Source: Variovorax saccharolyticus (GTDB lineage Bacteria > Pseudomonadota > Gammaproteobacteria > Burkholderiales > Burkholderiaceae_C). Taken from it: 64,000 bases of DNA. Numbering within the stretch: position 1 is the first letter of the stretch; each line of letters opens with the position of its first letter. Where the stretch lies: NCBI RefSeq assembly GCF_030316765.1, contig NZ_JASZYT010000001.1:310001-374000 (forward strand). Reading direction: 5' to 3'. Shown piece by piece: positions 40,543 through 49,495 of the stretch. The notes below the pieces were generated by a model. It was not told where the DNA came from. It did not search any database and saw only the letters and a list, made by a program, of their open reading frames with translations. The position numbers were made by a program, and so were the translations under genes.

Positions 40543-40980
40543 ATGAAGGTCCTCAACCTCCAGTGCGCCCATGGCCACGGTTTCGAGGGGTGGTTTGCGT
40601 CGCAGGACGCATTCGACACCCAGCTTGCCGACGGCCTGGTCGAGTGTCCGATGTGCGGTGACACCGCCATCACCAAGCTGCTGGCCGCGCCGCGGCTGAA
40701 CCTCGGCAGCTCGAAGCCGCCGGCCGAGAAGCCGGCGCAGCCCGTGGCCGTCGATTCGCCCGAGGCCCGCTGGATGCGCGCGGTGCGCGAGGTCATGGCC
40801 CGGACCGAGGACGTCGGCGAGCGCTTCGCCGACGAGGCGCGCAAGATGCACTACGGCGAAGCCGAGGAGCGCGGCATCCGCGGCAAGGCCACGCCCGAAC
40901 AGGCGCAGAGCCTGGCCGACGAGGGCATCCCGGTGTTTTCGCTGCCGCTGCCGGCGGCGTTGAAGGAAACGCTGCAGTAG
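40543..40980 (+). CDS. DUF1178 family protein
   Basis: 145 residues starting MKVLNLQCAHGHGFEGWFAS. Conserved N-terminal CAHGHGFEGWF and the CPMCGDTAITKLLAAPRLN segment suggest a small metal-binding (Cys/His) domain; the rest is helical and charged. Starts seven bases after the NUDIX gene, last gene of this run. Family function unknown. It converges with the ABC exporter gene 15 bases away. Confidence 0.82.
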   Translation: MKVLNLQCAHGHGFEGWFASQDAFDTQLADGLVECPMCGDTAITKLLAAPRLNLGSSKPPAEKPAQPVAVDSPEARWMRAVREVMARTEDVGERFADEARKMHYGEAEERGIRGKATPEQAQSLADEGIPVFSLPLPAALKETLQ

Positions 40981-40995
40981 TAGCCGGGCGGCCGC

Positions 40996-42801
40996 TCAGG
41001 CAGCCACGGCCGCCGCCTGCGGCGCCGCGAACTGCAGGGCGGCCAGCCTTGCGTACACCCCGTCCTGCGCCACCAGCGCCGCGTGGGTTCCCTGTTCGAC
41101 GATGCCGCCGTGGTCGAGCACCACGATGCGATCGGCTTTCTGCACGGTGGCCAGGCGGTGCGCGATGACCAGCGTGGTGCGTCCCGCCATGGCCGATTCG
41201 AGCGCCGCCTGCACCATCCGCTCGCTCTCGGCGTCGAGCGCGCTGGTGGCTTCGTCGAGCAGCAGCAGCGGCGGGTTCTTGAGCATCGCGCGCGCGATCG
41301 CGATGCGCTGGCGCTGGCCGCCCGACAGGCGCACGCCGCGCTCCCCCAGGAAGGTGTCGTAGCCCTCGGGCAAGGCCCGCAGGAAACCGTCCGCGAAGGC
41401 GGCGCGGGCCGCCGCATGGACCTCTTCGACGCTGGCGTCGGGCCGGCCGTAGCGAATGTTCTCGAGCGCGCTGGCCGAGAAGATCACGGCGTCCTGGGGC
41501 ACCAGGCCGATGCGCTGGCGCAGCGCCTCGAGCGACAGCGCCGCGAGCGGCGTGCCGTCGAGCGTGATGCGGCCCGACTGGGGGTCGTAGTAGCGCAGCA
41601 GCAGCTGGAACACGGTGCTCTTGCCGGCGCCGCTCGATCCGACCAGCGCCACGGTCTCGCCGGGCGCGACATCGAGACTGAAATCGCGCAGGGCAGGGGT
41701 TCCGGGGCGAGAGGGATAGTGGAAGCCCACGCCTTCCAGGCGCAGGGCGCTGCCGGCCGCTGGCACCGGCGCCTGGGCCGGCTGCTCGGGCGACAGGATC
41801 ACGGGCCGCGCATGCAGCAGCTCCATCAGGCGCTCGGTGGCGCCAGCGGCGCGCAGCAGGTCGCCGTAGACCTCGCCGAGCACCGCGGCGGCGCTGGCCA
41901 GGATGATCACGTAGACCACGGTCTGGCCCAGGTGGCCGGCCGTGATGTCGCCGCGCAGCACCGCCTGCGTGCCCTGGTAGAGGCCCCACAGCAAGGCGGC
42001 CGAGGTGGCGATGATGATGAAGGCCACCAGCACCGAGCGCGCCCGCGTGCGGCGCACCGCGGTGCGGAAGGCGCTGTCGGTCGAGGCGTCGAAGCGCGCG
42101 GACTCCCGGGCCTCCGCGGTGTAGCTCTGCACCACCGGAATCGCGTTCAGCACCTCGGCCGCGATCGCGCTGGAGTCGGCCACGCGGTCCTGGCTGGCGC
42201 GCGAGAGCTTGCGCACCCGGCGGCCGAACCACATGCTGGGCAGCACCACCAGCACCAGGATGCCGAGCACCTGGACCATCACGTAGGGATTGGTCCAGAC
42301 CAGGATCGCCAGCGCGCCGACGCCCATGACCGCGTTGCGCAGCCCCATGCTCAGCGAGGAACCGACCACCGTCTGGACCAGCGTGGTGTCGGCGGTCAGG
42401 CGCGACAGCACCTCTCCGGTCTGGGTGGTCTCGAAGAATTCGGGGCTCTGGCGCAGCACATGGGCGTAGACCGCGTTGCGCAGGTCGGCCGTGACGCGCT
42501 CGCCGAGCCAGCTGACCGTATAGAAGCGCGCCGCCGAGAACAGCCCCAGCGCCACCGCGACTGCGAACAGGGCGACGAAATGCTCGCGCAGCGCCATGGT
42601 CTGCGCGCCCTTGTCGTTGCTGACGAGGCCGCCGTCGATCAGGCTGCGCAAGGCGATCGGGAACACCAGCGTGGTCGCCGCCGCCATGACCAGGAAGACG
42701 ATCGCGAGCACGATCTGCGTGCGATAGGGGCGCAGGAAAGGCGCCAGACCCGACAAGGATTTCGGCGATCCCTTGGCGGGCGAGGGGGAAGAGGAGGCCA
42801 T
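40996..42801 (-). CDS. MsbA-like ABC exporter (fused permease-ATPase)
   Basis: 601-residue half-transporter. An N-terminal six-helix exporter domain (residues about 25-330; RYTVSWLGERVTADLRNAVY-type ICL1 region) is followed by an ATPase: Walker A GSSGAGKSTVFQLL, signature LSGGQRQRIAIARAM, Walker B LLLLDEATSALD, switch IAHRLATV. It resembles MsbA/lipid or drug exporters of the ABCB type; substrate not readable. Divergent from marR, sharing an intergenic region of 79 bases. Confidence 0.88.
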   Translation of the reverse strand: MASSSPSPAKGSPKSLSGLAPFLRPYRTQIVLAIVFLVMAAATTLVFPIALRSLIDGGLVSNDKGAQTMALREHFVALFAVAVALGLFSAARFYTVSWLGERVTADLRNAVYAHVLRQSPEFFETTQTGEVLSRLTADTTLVQTVVGSSLSMGLRNAVMGVGALAILVWTNPYVMVQVLGILVLVVLPSMWFGRRVRKLSRASQDRVADSSAIAAEVLNAIPVVQSYTAEARESARFDASTDSAFRTAVRRTRARSVLVAFIIIATSAALLWGLYQGTQAVLRGDITAGHLGQTVVYVIILASAAAVLGEVYGDLLRAAGATERLMELLHARPVILSPEQPAQAPVPAAGSALRLEGVGFHYPSRPGTPALRDFSLDVAPGETVALVGSSGAGKSTVFQLLLRYYDPQSGRITLDGTPLAALSLEALRQRIGLVPQDAVIFSASALENIRYGRPDASVEEVHAAARAAFADGFLRALPEGYDTFLGERGVRLSGGQRQRIAIARAMLKNPPLLLLDEATSALDAESERMVQAALESAMAGRTTLVIAHRLATVQKADRIVVLDHGGIVEQGTHAALVAQDGVYARLAALQFAAPQAAAVAA

Positions 42802-42845
42802 AGCGCGGTCATTCTAGCTAAACGCTTGCCCCACCAAAGGCAGCC

Positions 42846-42874
42846 TTGACAGTAATTGCCGAGGCAACTAATAT
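42846..42874 (+). promoter_or_regulatory. Sigma-70 promoter with MarR-type operator for marR-emrAB
   Basis: TTGACA (42846-42851), a 17-base spacer and TAATAT (42869-42874): near-consensus. The spacer contains the palindrome TTGCCGAGGCAA (42856-42867), a MarR-type operator that would block polymerase. The -10 ends six bases before the marR ATG at 42881, so the start of transcription should fall on or next to the ATG, with no Shine-Dalgarno: a leaderless mRNA. Confidence 0.8.
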
Positions 42875-42880
42875 TCGGGT

Positions 42881-43438
42881 ATGTCCGAATCCCAGACCCC
42901 CGAAGTGCGCCCCGAGCCGGCTGCGCCCAGCCAGCTGCCGGCGGTCGAGGCCTTCTACAAGGCCGAGAACTATCGCGCCGAGGAGAGCATCGGCTACATG
43001 ATGCGCCGCATCCTGAGCGCGGTGGCCCAGGCGGTCGAGCTCAACATGTGCGAGCCCGGCGGTCCGACCTACCCGCAGTGGGTGCCGCTGCACAAGCTGC
43101 ACATGGGCAAGGTCACGACGGTGGCCGAACTGGCGCGCGAATGCGAGCTCGACACCGGCGCCATGACCCGCCTGCTCGACCGCCTCGAGGCCAAGGGCCT
43201 GTGCCGCCGCGTGCGCTCGGTCGCCGACCGGCGCGTGGTCCACATCGAACTCACCGACGAGGGCCGTGCCGCGGCCCGCGAGGTGCCCGAGATTCTCAGC
43301 CGCGTGCAGAACGAGCACCTGGCCGGCTTCAGCCATGAGGAGTGGGAACAGCTCAAGGGCTACCTGCGCCGCATCCTCGACAACGCACAGGCCCTGTCGG
43401 CCCGTGGAGAAAAAAAAGATGAAACGACTTCTTCCTGA
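42881..43438 (+). CDS. MarR-family transcriptional repressor
   Basis: 185 residues (MSESQTPEVRPEPAAPSQLP). Winged helix-turn-helix around residues 85-135: TVAELARECELDTGAMTRLLD as recognition region and RSVADRRVVHIELTDEG as the wing. Probably a local repressor of the nodT-emrA-emrB efflux genes, relieved by a transported compound. Start ATG fits a leaderless message. Its 3' end overlaps the next gene by 20 bases, so they are coupled. Confidence 0.92.
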   Translation: MSESQTPEVRPEPAAPSQLPAVEAFYKAENYRAEESIGYMMRRILSAVAQAVELNMCEPGGPTYPQWVPLHKLHMGKVTTVAELARECELDTGAMTRLLDRLEAKGLCRRVRSVADRRVVHIELTDEGRAAAREVPEILSRVQNEHLAGFSHEEWEQLKGYLRRILDNAQALSARGEKKDETTSS

Positions 43439-44888
43439 GCGTGCCTTGCGCCGTGCCGCGCCTGTCGCCGCCGCCGTGCTGGCACTGGCCATCGCGGGAT
43501 GCGCCGACATGGGCGCGATCAACGCGAACCCGAAGATGCAGACCGCCGAGAGCCTCGGCCTCGGTGCCGCAGCGGCGACGCCGGCGCTCGACAGCCAATG
43601 GTGGCTGGCTTTCGGCGACCCGCAGCTCGATGCGCTGGTCGACCAGGCCATCGCGGGCAACCCCAACCTGCAGGTCGCCCAGGCCCGTCTTGCGCGCGCC
43701 CGGGCCTCGGTGATGAGCGCCGAGGCGGCCGACAAGCCGCAGATCAACGGCGGGCTCGACCTCACGCGGCAGAAGTTCAGCGAGAACTACATCTACCCGG
43801 CGCCGCTCGGCGGCTCGGTCCAGGAAACCGGCACGCTGCAGTTCAGCGCCGGCTGGGAGATCGACTTCTTCGGCAAGAACCGCACTGCGATCGAGGCCGC
43901 GCTGGGCACCGCCAATTCGGCCGCGGCCGAAGCCGATGCCGCACGCGTGCTGCTGGCCAGCAACGTGGCCCGCGGCTACGTCCAGTGGGCGCGGCTGAAC
44001 GATCGGCTGGTGGTCGCCGAGCGCGCACTGGCGCAGCGCGAAGAGCTGCTCAGGCTGGTGCGCGACCGCGTCTCGGCCGGTCTCGACACGCGCCTGCAGC
44101 TGAAGCAGAGCGAAAGCAGCGTGCCCGAGGCACGCCAGCAGATCGAGGCGATCAACGAGCAGATCGCGATCGCGCGGCATGCGCTCGACGCCCTGGTCGC
44201 CAAGCCCAACGCGACGCAGTCGCTGACGCCGCCGAGGCTGGCCAATCTCAAGGCGATGGCCTTGCAGCAGACCATCCCGGCCGACCTGCTGGGCCGGCGC
44301 GCCGACATCGCCGCCGCCCGCTGGCGCGTCGAGGCCGCCACCAGCGATGTCGCCAACGCGAAGACGCAGTTCTATCCGAACGTCAACCTGGTGGCCTTCG
44401 CGGGCTTCCAGAGCATCGGCTTCGACAACCTGCTGAAGTCGAGCAGCCAGCAGTGGGGCGTGGGTCCCGCGATCCGGCTGCCGATCTTCGAAGGCGGCCG
44501 CCTGCGCGCCAACCTGCGCGGCAAGTCGGCCGATCTCGACGCCGCGATCGACAGCTACAACGCCACCGTCATCGATGCGGTGCGCGATGTCGCCGACCAG
44601 GTGACGAGCGTGCAGTCGGTGGCGCGCCAGCAGGTGCAGCAGAAAGAGGCGCAGGAAGCGGCCGAGGCTGCGTACGACATCGGCCTGCAGCGCTACAGCG
44701 CCGGCCTCGGCAACTACCTGGACGTGCTGACCGCCGAAGTCACGGTGCTGGCGCAGCGCCGCGATGGCGTCGACCTCGCCGGCCGTGCGCTCGAGAGCCA
44801 GGTCGGCCTGGCGCGCGCGCTGGGTGGCGGCTGGCAGCCGACGGACGCCAACCACGCCGCCGCCGAGCCCGCGCCCCGGCACCCCTGA
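43419..44888 (+). CDS. Outer-membrane efflux lipoprotein (NodT/OprM family)
   Basis: 489-residue TolC-like channel subunit. Signal peptide with lipobox LAIAGC, lipidated cysteine C28. Two OEP repeats follow, with QWWLAFGDPQLDALVDQAIAGNP at the start of the first and helical barrel segments to the end (YSAGLGNYLDVLTAEVTVLA). Partner of EmrA/EmrB-like proteins below, forming a tripartite exporter. Start at ATG 43419 inside the end of marR. Confidence 0.92.
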   Translation: MKRLLPERALRRAAPVAAAVLALAIAGCADMGAINANPKMQTAESLGLGAAAATPALDSQWWLAFGDPQLDALVDQAIAGNPNLQVAQARLARARASVMSAEAADKPQINGGLDLTRQKFSENYIYPAPLGGSVQETGTLQFSAGWEIDFFGKNRTAIEAALGTANSAAAEADAARVLLASNVARGYVQWARLNDRLVVAERALAQREELLRLVRDRVSAGLDTRLQLKQSESSVPEARQQIEAINEQIAIARHALDALVAKPNATQSLTPPRLANLKAMALQQTIPADLLGRRADIAAARWRVEAATSDVANAKTQFYPNVNLVAFAGFQSIGFDNLLKSSSQQWGVGPAIRLPIFEGGRLRANLRGKSADLDAAIDSYNATVIDAVRDVADQVTSVQSVARQQVQQKEAQEAAEAAYDIGLQRYSAGLGNYLDVLTAEVTVLAQRRDGVDLAGRALESQVGLARALGGGWQPTDANHAAAEPAPRHP

Positions 44889-44926
44889 TACCTCCGAACA
44901 TCGCTCCGAATCCGAAAGACACTGTC

Positions 44927-46234
44927 ATGGAAAACAGCAACAACACCCAAGCCGCTGCGTCTGTCGAACCCGTCACCCAGGCGCCCGCGGCGAGCAGCAA
45001 GCGCCGCCGCGCGCTGACCGCGCTGGCCTCGGTCGTGGTCCTCGCCGGCGCCGGCTGGGCCGCCTACGAATGGCTGGTCGCCAGCCACTACGAATCGACC
45101 GACAACGCCTACGTGCAGGGCAACGTGATCCAGATCACGCCGCAGATCGGCGGCACCGTGATGGCGATCATGGCCGACGACACCGACCTGGTGAAGGCCG
45201 GCCAGCCGCTGGTGCAGCTCGACCCCTCGGACGCCAAGGTGGCGCTCGAGCAGGCCGAGGCGGCGCTGGCGCAGGCGGTGCGCCAGGCGCGCACGCTCTA
45301 TGTCAACAACGGTTCGCTGGCGGCCCAGGTCACGCTGCGGCAGGCCGACATCGTGCGCGCGCAGAGCGACATCGCGCGGGCCCAGGACGACCTCAAGCGC
45401 CGCCAGGCCCTGGCCGGCAACGGCGCGGTGTCGAAGGAAGAACTGAACCACTCCGAGACCGCGCTCGCCAACGCCAGGAGCCAGCTGGCCGCGGCGCAGG
45501 CAGGCGTGCTGTCGGCCCGCGAGCAGCTCGCCAGCAACCAGTCGCTGACCGAAGGCACCAGCGTCGAGCAGCATCCCAGCGTGCTGGCCGCCGCGGCCAG
45601 GGTGCGCGAGGCCTATCTCGCGACCCAGCGCGTGGCGATGCCGGCGCCGGTCGAGGGCTACGTGGCCAAGCGCACCGTGCAGCTCGGCCAGCGCGTGGCC
45701 GCCGGCACGCCGATGATGTCGATCGTGCCGCTGAACCAGCTGTGGGTCGATGCCAACTTCAAGGAAGTGCAGCTGCGCAACATCCGCATCGACCAGCCCG
45801 TGAAGCTCACGGCCGACCTGTACGGCAAGAAGGTCGAGTACGACGGCCGGGTGGCCGGCCTCGGCGTCGGCACCGGCGCCGCCTTCGCGCTGCTGCCGGC
45901 GCAGAACGCCACCGGCAACTGGATCAAGGTGGTGCAGCGGGTGCCGGTGCGCATCGCGCTCGACGCCGAGCAGCTCAAGGCCAACCCGCTGCGCGTCGGC
46001 CTCTCGATGGACGCCGAGATCGACGTCTCCAAGAAAGACGGCAAGGCGCTCGCCGATGCACCGCGCGGCAGCGCGCTGATCCAGACGCAGGTCTACAGCC
46101 AGCTCGACAGCGGCGCGGACGCCGAGGTCGCGCGCATCATCGCCGCCAACCTGGGCCGTGACGCGCAGCGCAAGGCGCCAGGCCCGAACGTCGCACCGGC
46201 CGCACCGGCTGCGTCGCCAGCCCATCCGGGCTGA
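44927..46234 (+). CDS. emrA: EmrA-type membrane-fusion protein (HlyD family)
   Basis: 435 residues: N-terminal cytoplasmic stretch, one TM (about 29-49, ALASVVVLAGAGWAAYEWLV), then ESTDNAYVQGNVIQITPQIG typical of EmrA, a lipoyl/coiled-coil hairpin (about 105-215) and a beta-barrel domain (VPLNQLWVDANFKEVQLRNI). It bridges the inner-membrane EmrB-like pump to the NodT channel. 17 bases before emrB. Confidence 0.92.
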   Translation: MENSNNTQAAASVEPVTQAPAASSKRRRALTALASVVVLAGAGWAAYEWLVASHYESTDNAYVQGNVIQITPQIGGTVMAIMADDTDLVKAGQPLVQLDPSDAKVALEQAEAALAQAVRQARTLYVNNGSLAAQVTLRQADIVRAQSDIARAQDDLKRRQALAGNGAVSKEELNHSETALANARSQLAAAQAGVLSAREQLASNQSLTEGTSVEQHPSVLAAAARVREAYLATQRVAMPAPVEGYVAKRTVQLGQRVAAGTPMMSIVPLNQLWVDANFKEVQLRNIRIDQPVKLTADLYGKKVEYDGRVAGLGVGTGAAFALLPAQNATGNWIKVVQRVPVRIALDAEQLKANPLRVGLSMDAEIDVSKKDGKALADAPRGSALIQTQVYSQLDSGADAEVARIIAANLGRDAQRKAPGPNVAPAAPAASPAHPG

Positions 46235-46251
46235 TCGGGCGACCGCGCGCG

Positions 46252-47811
46252 ATGTCGAACGCCACCGCTCCCACGCCGATCCAGCCGCTCGAGGGCTCCG
46301 CCCGCGTCTGGGGCACGATCGCGCTGTCGGCCGCGACCTTCATGAACGTGCTCGACACGTCGATCGCCAACGTCTCGCTGCCGGCCATCGCCGGCGACCT
46401 CGGCGTCAGCTCGACGCAGGGCACCTGGGTCATCACGAGCTTCGCGGTGGCCAACGCCATCGCGGTGCCGCTGACCGGCTGGCTGACGCAGCGCTTCGGC
46501 CAGGTACGCCTGTTCATGACCAGCGTGCTGCTGTTCATCATCAGCTCGTGGCTCTGCGGGCTGGCGCCCAACATGACGACGCTGATCGCCTTCCGGGCGT
46601 TGCAGGGCTTCGTCGCCGGGCCGATGATCCCGCTGTCGCAGACGCTGCTGCTGTCGAGCTATCCGCGCGCCAAGGCGGGGCTGGCGATGGCGATGTGGTC
46701 CATGACCACGCTGGTGGCGCCGGTGATGGGGCCGCTGCTCGGCGGCTGGATCACCGACAACATCTCCTGGCCCTGGATCTTCTACATCAACATCCCGGTC
46801 GGCCTGATCGCCGCGGGCATCACCTGGGCCATCTACCGCAAGCGGGAGAGCGCGACGCGCAAGGTGCCGATCGACGGCATCGGGCTGGCGCTGCTGGTGA
46901 TCTGGGTCGGCGCGATGCAGCTGATGCTCGACAAGGGCAAGGAGCTCGACTGGTTCCATTCGGCCGTGATCCTGACACTGGCCGTGGTGGCGCTGGTCGG
47001 CTTCGCCTTCTTCCTGATCTGGGAGCTGACCGACAAGCATCCGGTGGTGGACCTGTCGCTGTTCAAGCGGCGCAACTTCTGGTCGGGCGCGTTCGCCACC
47101 GCGGTGGCCTACGGCCTGTTCTTCGGCAACGTCGTGATCCTGCCGCTGTGGCTGCAGCAGTTCATGGGCTACACCGCGACCCAGGCCGGCATGATCATGG
47201 CGCCGGTCGGGATGCTGGCGATCATCTTCTCGCCGATCGTCGGACTCACGGTCGGCAAGGTCGACCCGCGCCGCTACGCGACCTTCTCGTTCCTGGTGTT
47301 CGCGCTGGTGCTGTGGATGCGCTCCAACTTCAACACCCAGGCCGACTTCTGGACGATCATGATCCCGACCATCATCCAGGGCGTGGCGATGGCCTTCTTC
47401 TTCATCCCGCTGGTGACCATCACCTTGTCGGGCCTGCCGCCCGATCGCATTCCTGCGGCTTCCGGCCTGTCGAATTTCCTGCGCATCACCGCGGGCGCGA
47501 TCGGCACTTCGGCCGCGACCACGCTGTGGGAGAACCGGGCCGCCCTGCACCATGCGCAACTGGTCGAGTCGGTCAACAGCGGCAGCACCGCGGCCAACAG
47601 TGCGATCGCGAACTTCGGCGCCAGCGGCTTCAGTCCGGAGCAGGTGCTGGGCCAGATCAATCGGCTGGTCGACCAGCAATCCTTCATGCTGGCCTCCAAC
47701 GACGTGTTCTACGGCTCGGCGATCCTGTTCCTGTTCCTGATTCCGCTGGTCTGGCTGGCGAAACCCGCCAAGGGCCCCGGAGCCTCCGACGCCGCAGCCG
47801 GCGCGCACTGA
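46252..47811 (+). CDS. emrB: EmrB-type MFS drug exporter (DHA2, 14 TM)
   Basis: 519 residues. DHA2 signatures: MNVLDTSIANVSLPAIAGDL in TM1, GTWVITSFAVANAIAVPLTG, and motif C-like APVMGPLLGGWITDNISWPW in TM5. Proton-driven export of hydrophobic or acidic toxic compounds in other species; substrate here unknown. Last gene of marR-nodT-emrA-emrB. Confidence 0.93.
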   Translation: MSNATAPTPIQPLEGSARVWGTIALSAATFMNVLDTSIANVSLPAIAGDLGVSSTQGTWVITSFAVANAIAVPLTGWLTQRFGQVRLFMTSVLLFIISSWLCGLAPNMTTLIAFRALQGFVAGPMIPLSQTLLLSSYPRAKAGLAMAMWSMTTLVAPVMGPLLGGWITDNISWPWIFYINIPVGLIAAGITWAIYRKRESATRKVPIDGIGLALLVIWVGAMQLMLDKGKELDWFHSAVILTLAVVALVGFAFFLIWELTDKHPVVDLSLFKRRNFWSGAFATAVAYGLFFGNVVILPLWLQQFMGYTATQAGMIMAPVGMLAIIFSPIVGLTVGKVDPRRYATFSFLVFALVLWMRSNFNTQADFWTIMIPTIIQGVAMAFFFIPLVTITLSGLPPDRIPAASGLSNFLRITAGAIGTSAATTLWENRAALHHAQLVESVNSGSTAANSAIANFGASGFSPEQVLGQINRLVDQQSFMLASNDVFYGSAILFLFLIPLVWLAKPAKGPGASDAAAGAH

Positions 47812-47901
47812 TCTTCGGCCGGGCAACCTGGGCGCGAGTTCAGGTTGCATTGCAGCATAGGCATTTGCCCCAGTAGGAAATTCTTTCCACCCCCGCAAAC
47901 A

Positions 47902-47941
47902 ATGCGGTCCGCGTTTCGAAGTACGCATAAATGGACCGCAT
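47902..47941. promoter_or_regulatory. 9-bp inverted repeat upstream of the first liv operon
   Basis: ATGCGGTCC (47902-47910) and GGACCGCAT (47933-47941) are perfect complements separated by 22 bases, which themselves contain GCGT...ACGC. It ends 39 bases before the livG ATG, a suitable place for an operator or leader stem. No regulator gene lies adjacent. Confidence 0.45.
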
Positions 47942-47980
47942 GACTGATCTTTCCTGCCAGCAATCGGGTGACCGCGCGAG

Positions 47981-48751
47981 ATGAGCGACATCATTCTCGA
48001 AACACGCCAGCTCACCAAGGAATTCAAGGGTTTTACCGCGGTCAGCAAGGTCGATCTCTCGGTCGTGCGCGGCTCGATCCATGCGCTGATCGGCCCCAAC
48101 GGTGCGGGCAAGACCACCTGCTTCAACCTGCTCACGAAGTTCCTCGAGCCGACCTCCGGCACCATTCTCTTCAACGGGATGGACATCACGAAAGAGCGGC
48201 CGGCGCAGATCGCGCGGCGCGGCATCATCCGCTCGTTCCAGATCTCCGCGGTGTTCCCGCACCTGACCCTGCTTGAGAACGTGCGGCTCGGCTTGCAGCG
48301 CGCACTCGGCACCTCCTATCACTTCTGGAAGAGCGAGAAGTCGCTCAAGCCGCTCGATGCGCGCGCGCGGGCGCTGCTGGCCGAAGTCGGCCTCGAGGAC
48401 CTGGCCGACGAGCTGACCGTGAACCTGCCGTACGGCCGCAAGCGCGCCCTCGAGATCGCGACCACGCTGGCGATGGAGCCCGAACTGATGCTGCTCGACG
48501 AACCGACGCAGGGCATGGGCCACGAGGACGTGCACCGCGTCGCCGAACTGATCAAGCGCGTGTCGGCCGGCCGCACGATCCTGATGGTGGAGCACAACAT
48601 GAGCGTGGTCTCGACCATCGCCGACACGATCACGGTGCTGCAGCGCGGCGCCGTGCTGGCCGAAGGCCCCTATGCCGAGGTCTCGAAGAATCCGCAGGTG
48701 ATGGAGGCCTACATGGGCACCACCGACGGCGCACTCCAAGGGGCGCATTGA
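47981..48751 (+). CDS. livG: Branched-chain-type ABC transporter ATP-binding protein LivG
   Basis: 256 residues. Walker A GPNGAGKTTCFNLL, LivG-specific RTFQ-like motif SFQISAVFPHLTLLENV, signature region NLPYGRKRALEIATTLA (replacing LSGGQ), Walker B LMLLDEPTQGMG and switch MVEHNMSVV. First gene of livG-livF-livK1-livK2-livH-livM. Stop and the livF start share one base (TGATG). Confidence 0.93.
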   Translation: MSDIILETRQLTKEFKGFTAVSKVDLSVVRGSIHALIGPNGAGKTTCFNLLTKFLEPTSGTILFNGMDITKERPAQIARRGIIRSFQISAVFPHLTLLENVRLGLQRALGTSYHFWKSEKSLKPLDARARALLAEVGLEDLADELTVNLPYGRKRALEIATTLAMEPELMLLDEPTQGMGHEDVHRVAELIKRVSAGRTILMVEHNMSVVSTIADTITVLQRGAVLAEGPYAEVSKNPQVMEAYMGTTDGALQGAH

Positions 48752-49461
48752 TGGCCGTCCCCGCACTCGAAATCAAGGACCTGCAGGCCTGGTACGGCGA
48801 ATCGCACGTGCTGCACGGCGTCGACATGGTGGTGCAGCCCGGCGAGGTGGTCACCCTGCTGGGCCGCAACGGCGCCGGCCGAACGACCACCATGCGCGCC
48901 GTGCTCGGCCTGACCGGCGCCCGCAAGGGCAGCATCAAGGTCAACGGCACCGAGACGATCCACATGCCGACCCACCGCATCGCACACCAGGGCATCGGCT
49001 ACTGCCCGGAGGAGCGCGGCATCTTCGCCAGCCTCTCGTGCGAGGAAAACCTGCTGCTGCCGCCGCCGCTGAAGGGCGCCGGCAAGGGCATGTCGGTCGA
49101 CGAGATCTACGCCATGTTCCCGAACCTCGCCGAGCGCCGCAACAGCCAGGGCACGCGGCTGTCGGGCGGCGAGCAGCAGATGCTGGCGGTGGCGCGCATC
49201 CTGCGCACCGGCGCGCGGCTGCTGCTGCTCGACGAGATCTCCGAAGGCCTGGCGCCGGTGATCGTGCAGGCGCTGGCCCGGATGATCCACACGCTGCGCG
49301 GCAAGGGCTACACGGTGGTCATGGTGGAGCAGAACTTCCGCTTCGCCGCACCGCTGGCCGATCGTTTCTACGTGATGGAGCACGGCCGCATCGTCGAGAA
49401 GTTCGCCGCCTCCGAGCTCGAAGCCAAGATGCCGGTGCTCAACGAACTGCTCGGTGTCTGA
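48751..49461 (+). CDS. livF: Branched-chain-type ABC transporter ATP-binding protein LivF, Arg in Walker A
   Basis: 236 residues (MAVPALEIKDLQAWYGESHV). Walker A reads GRNGAGRTTT, with arginine (R44) in place of the catalytic lysine; the rest is intact: RLSGGEQQMLAVARIL signature, LLLLDEISEGLAPVI Walker B, MVEQNFRFAA switch. The lysine-to-arginine change usually lowers ATP hydrolysis, so activity may depend mainly on LivG's site; the variant may also be common in this lineage. 34 bases before livK1. Confidence 0.92.
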   Translation: MAVPALEIKDLQAWYGESHVLHGVDMVVQPGEVVTLLGRNGAGRTTTMRAVLGLTGARKGSIKVNGTETIHMPTHRIAHQGIGYCPEERGIFASLSCEENLLLPPPLKGAGKGMSVDEIYAMFPNLAERRNSQGTRLSGGEQQMLAVARILRTGARLLLLDEISEGLAPVIVQALARMIHTLRGKGYTVVMVEQNFRFAAPLADRFYVMEHGRIVEKFAASELEAKMPVLNELLGV

Positions 49462-49495
49462 TTTTCTGCAACCCCCAGATCGGAAGGAGACAACC

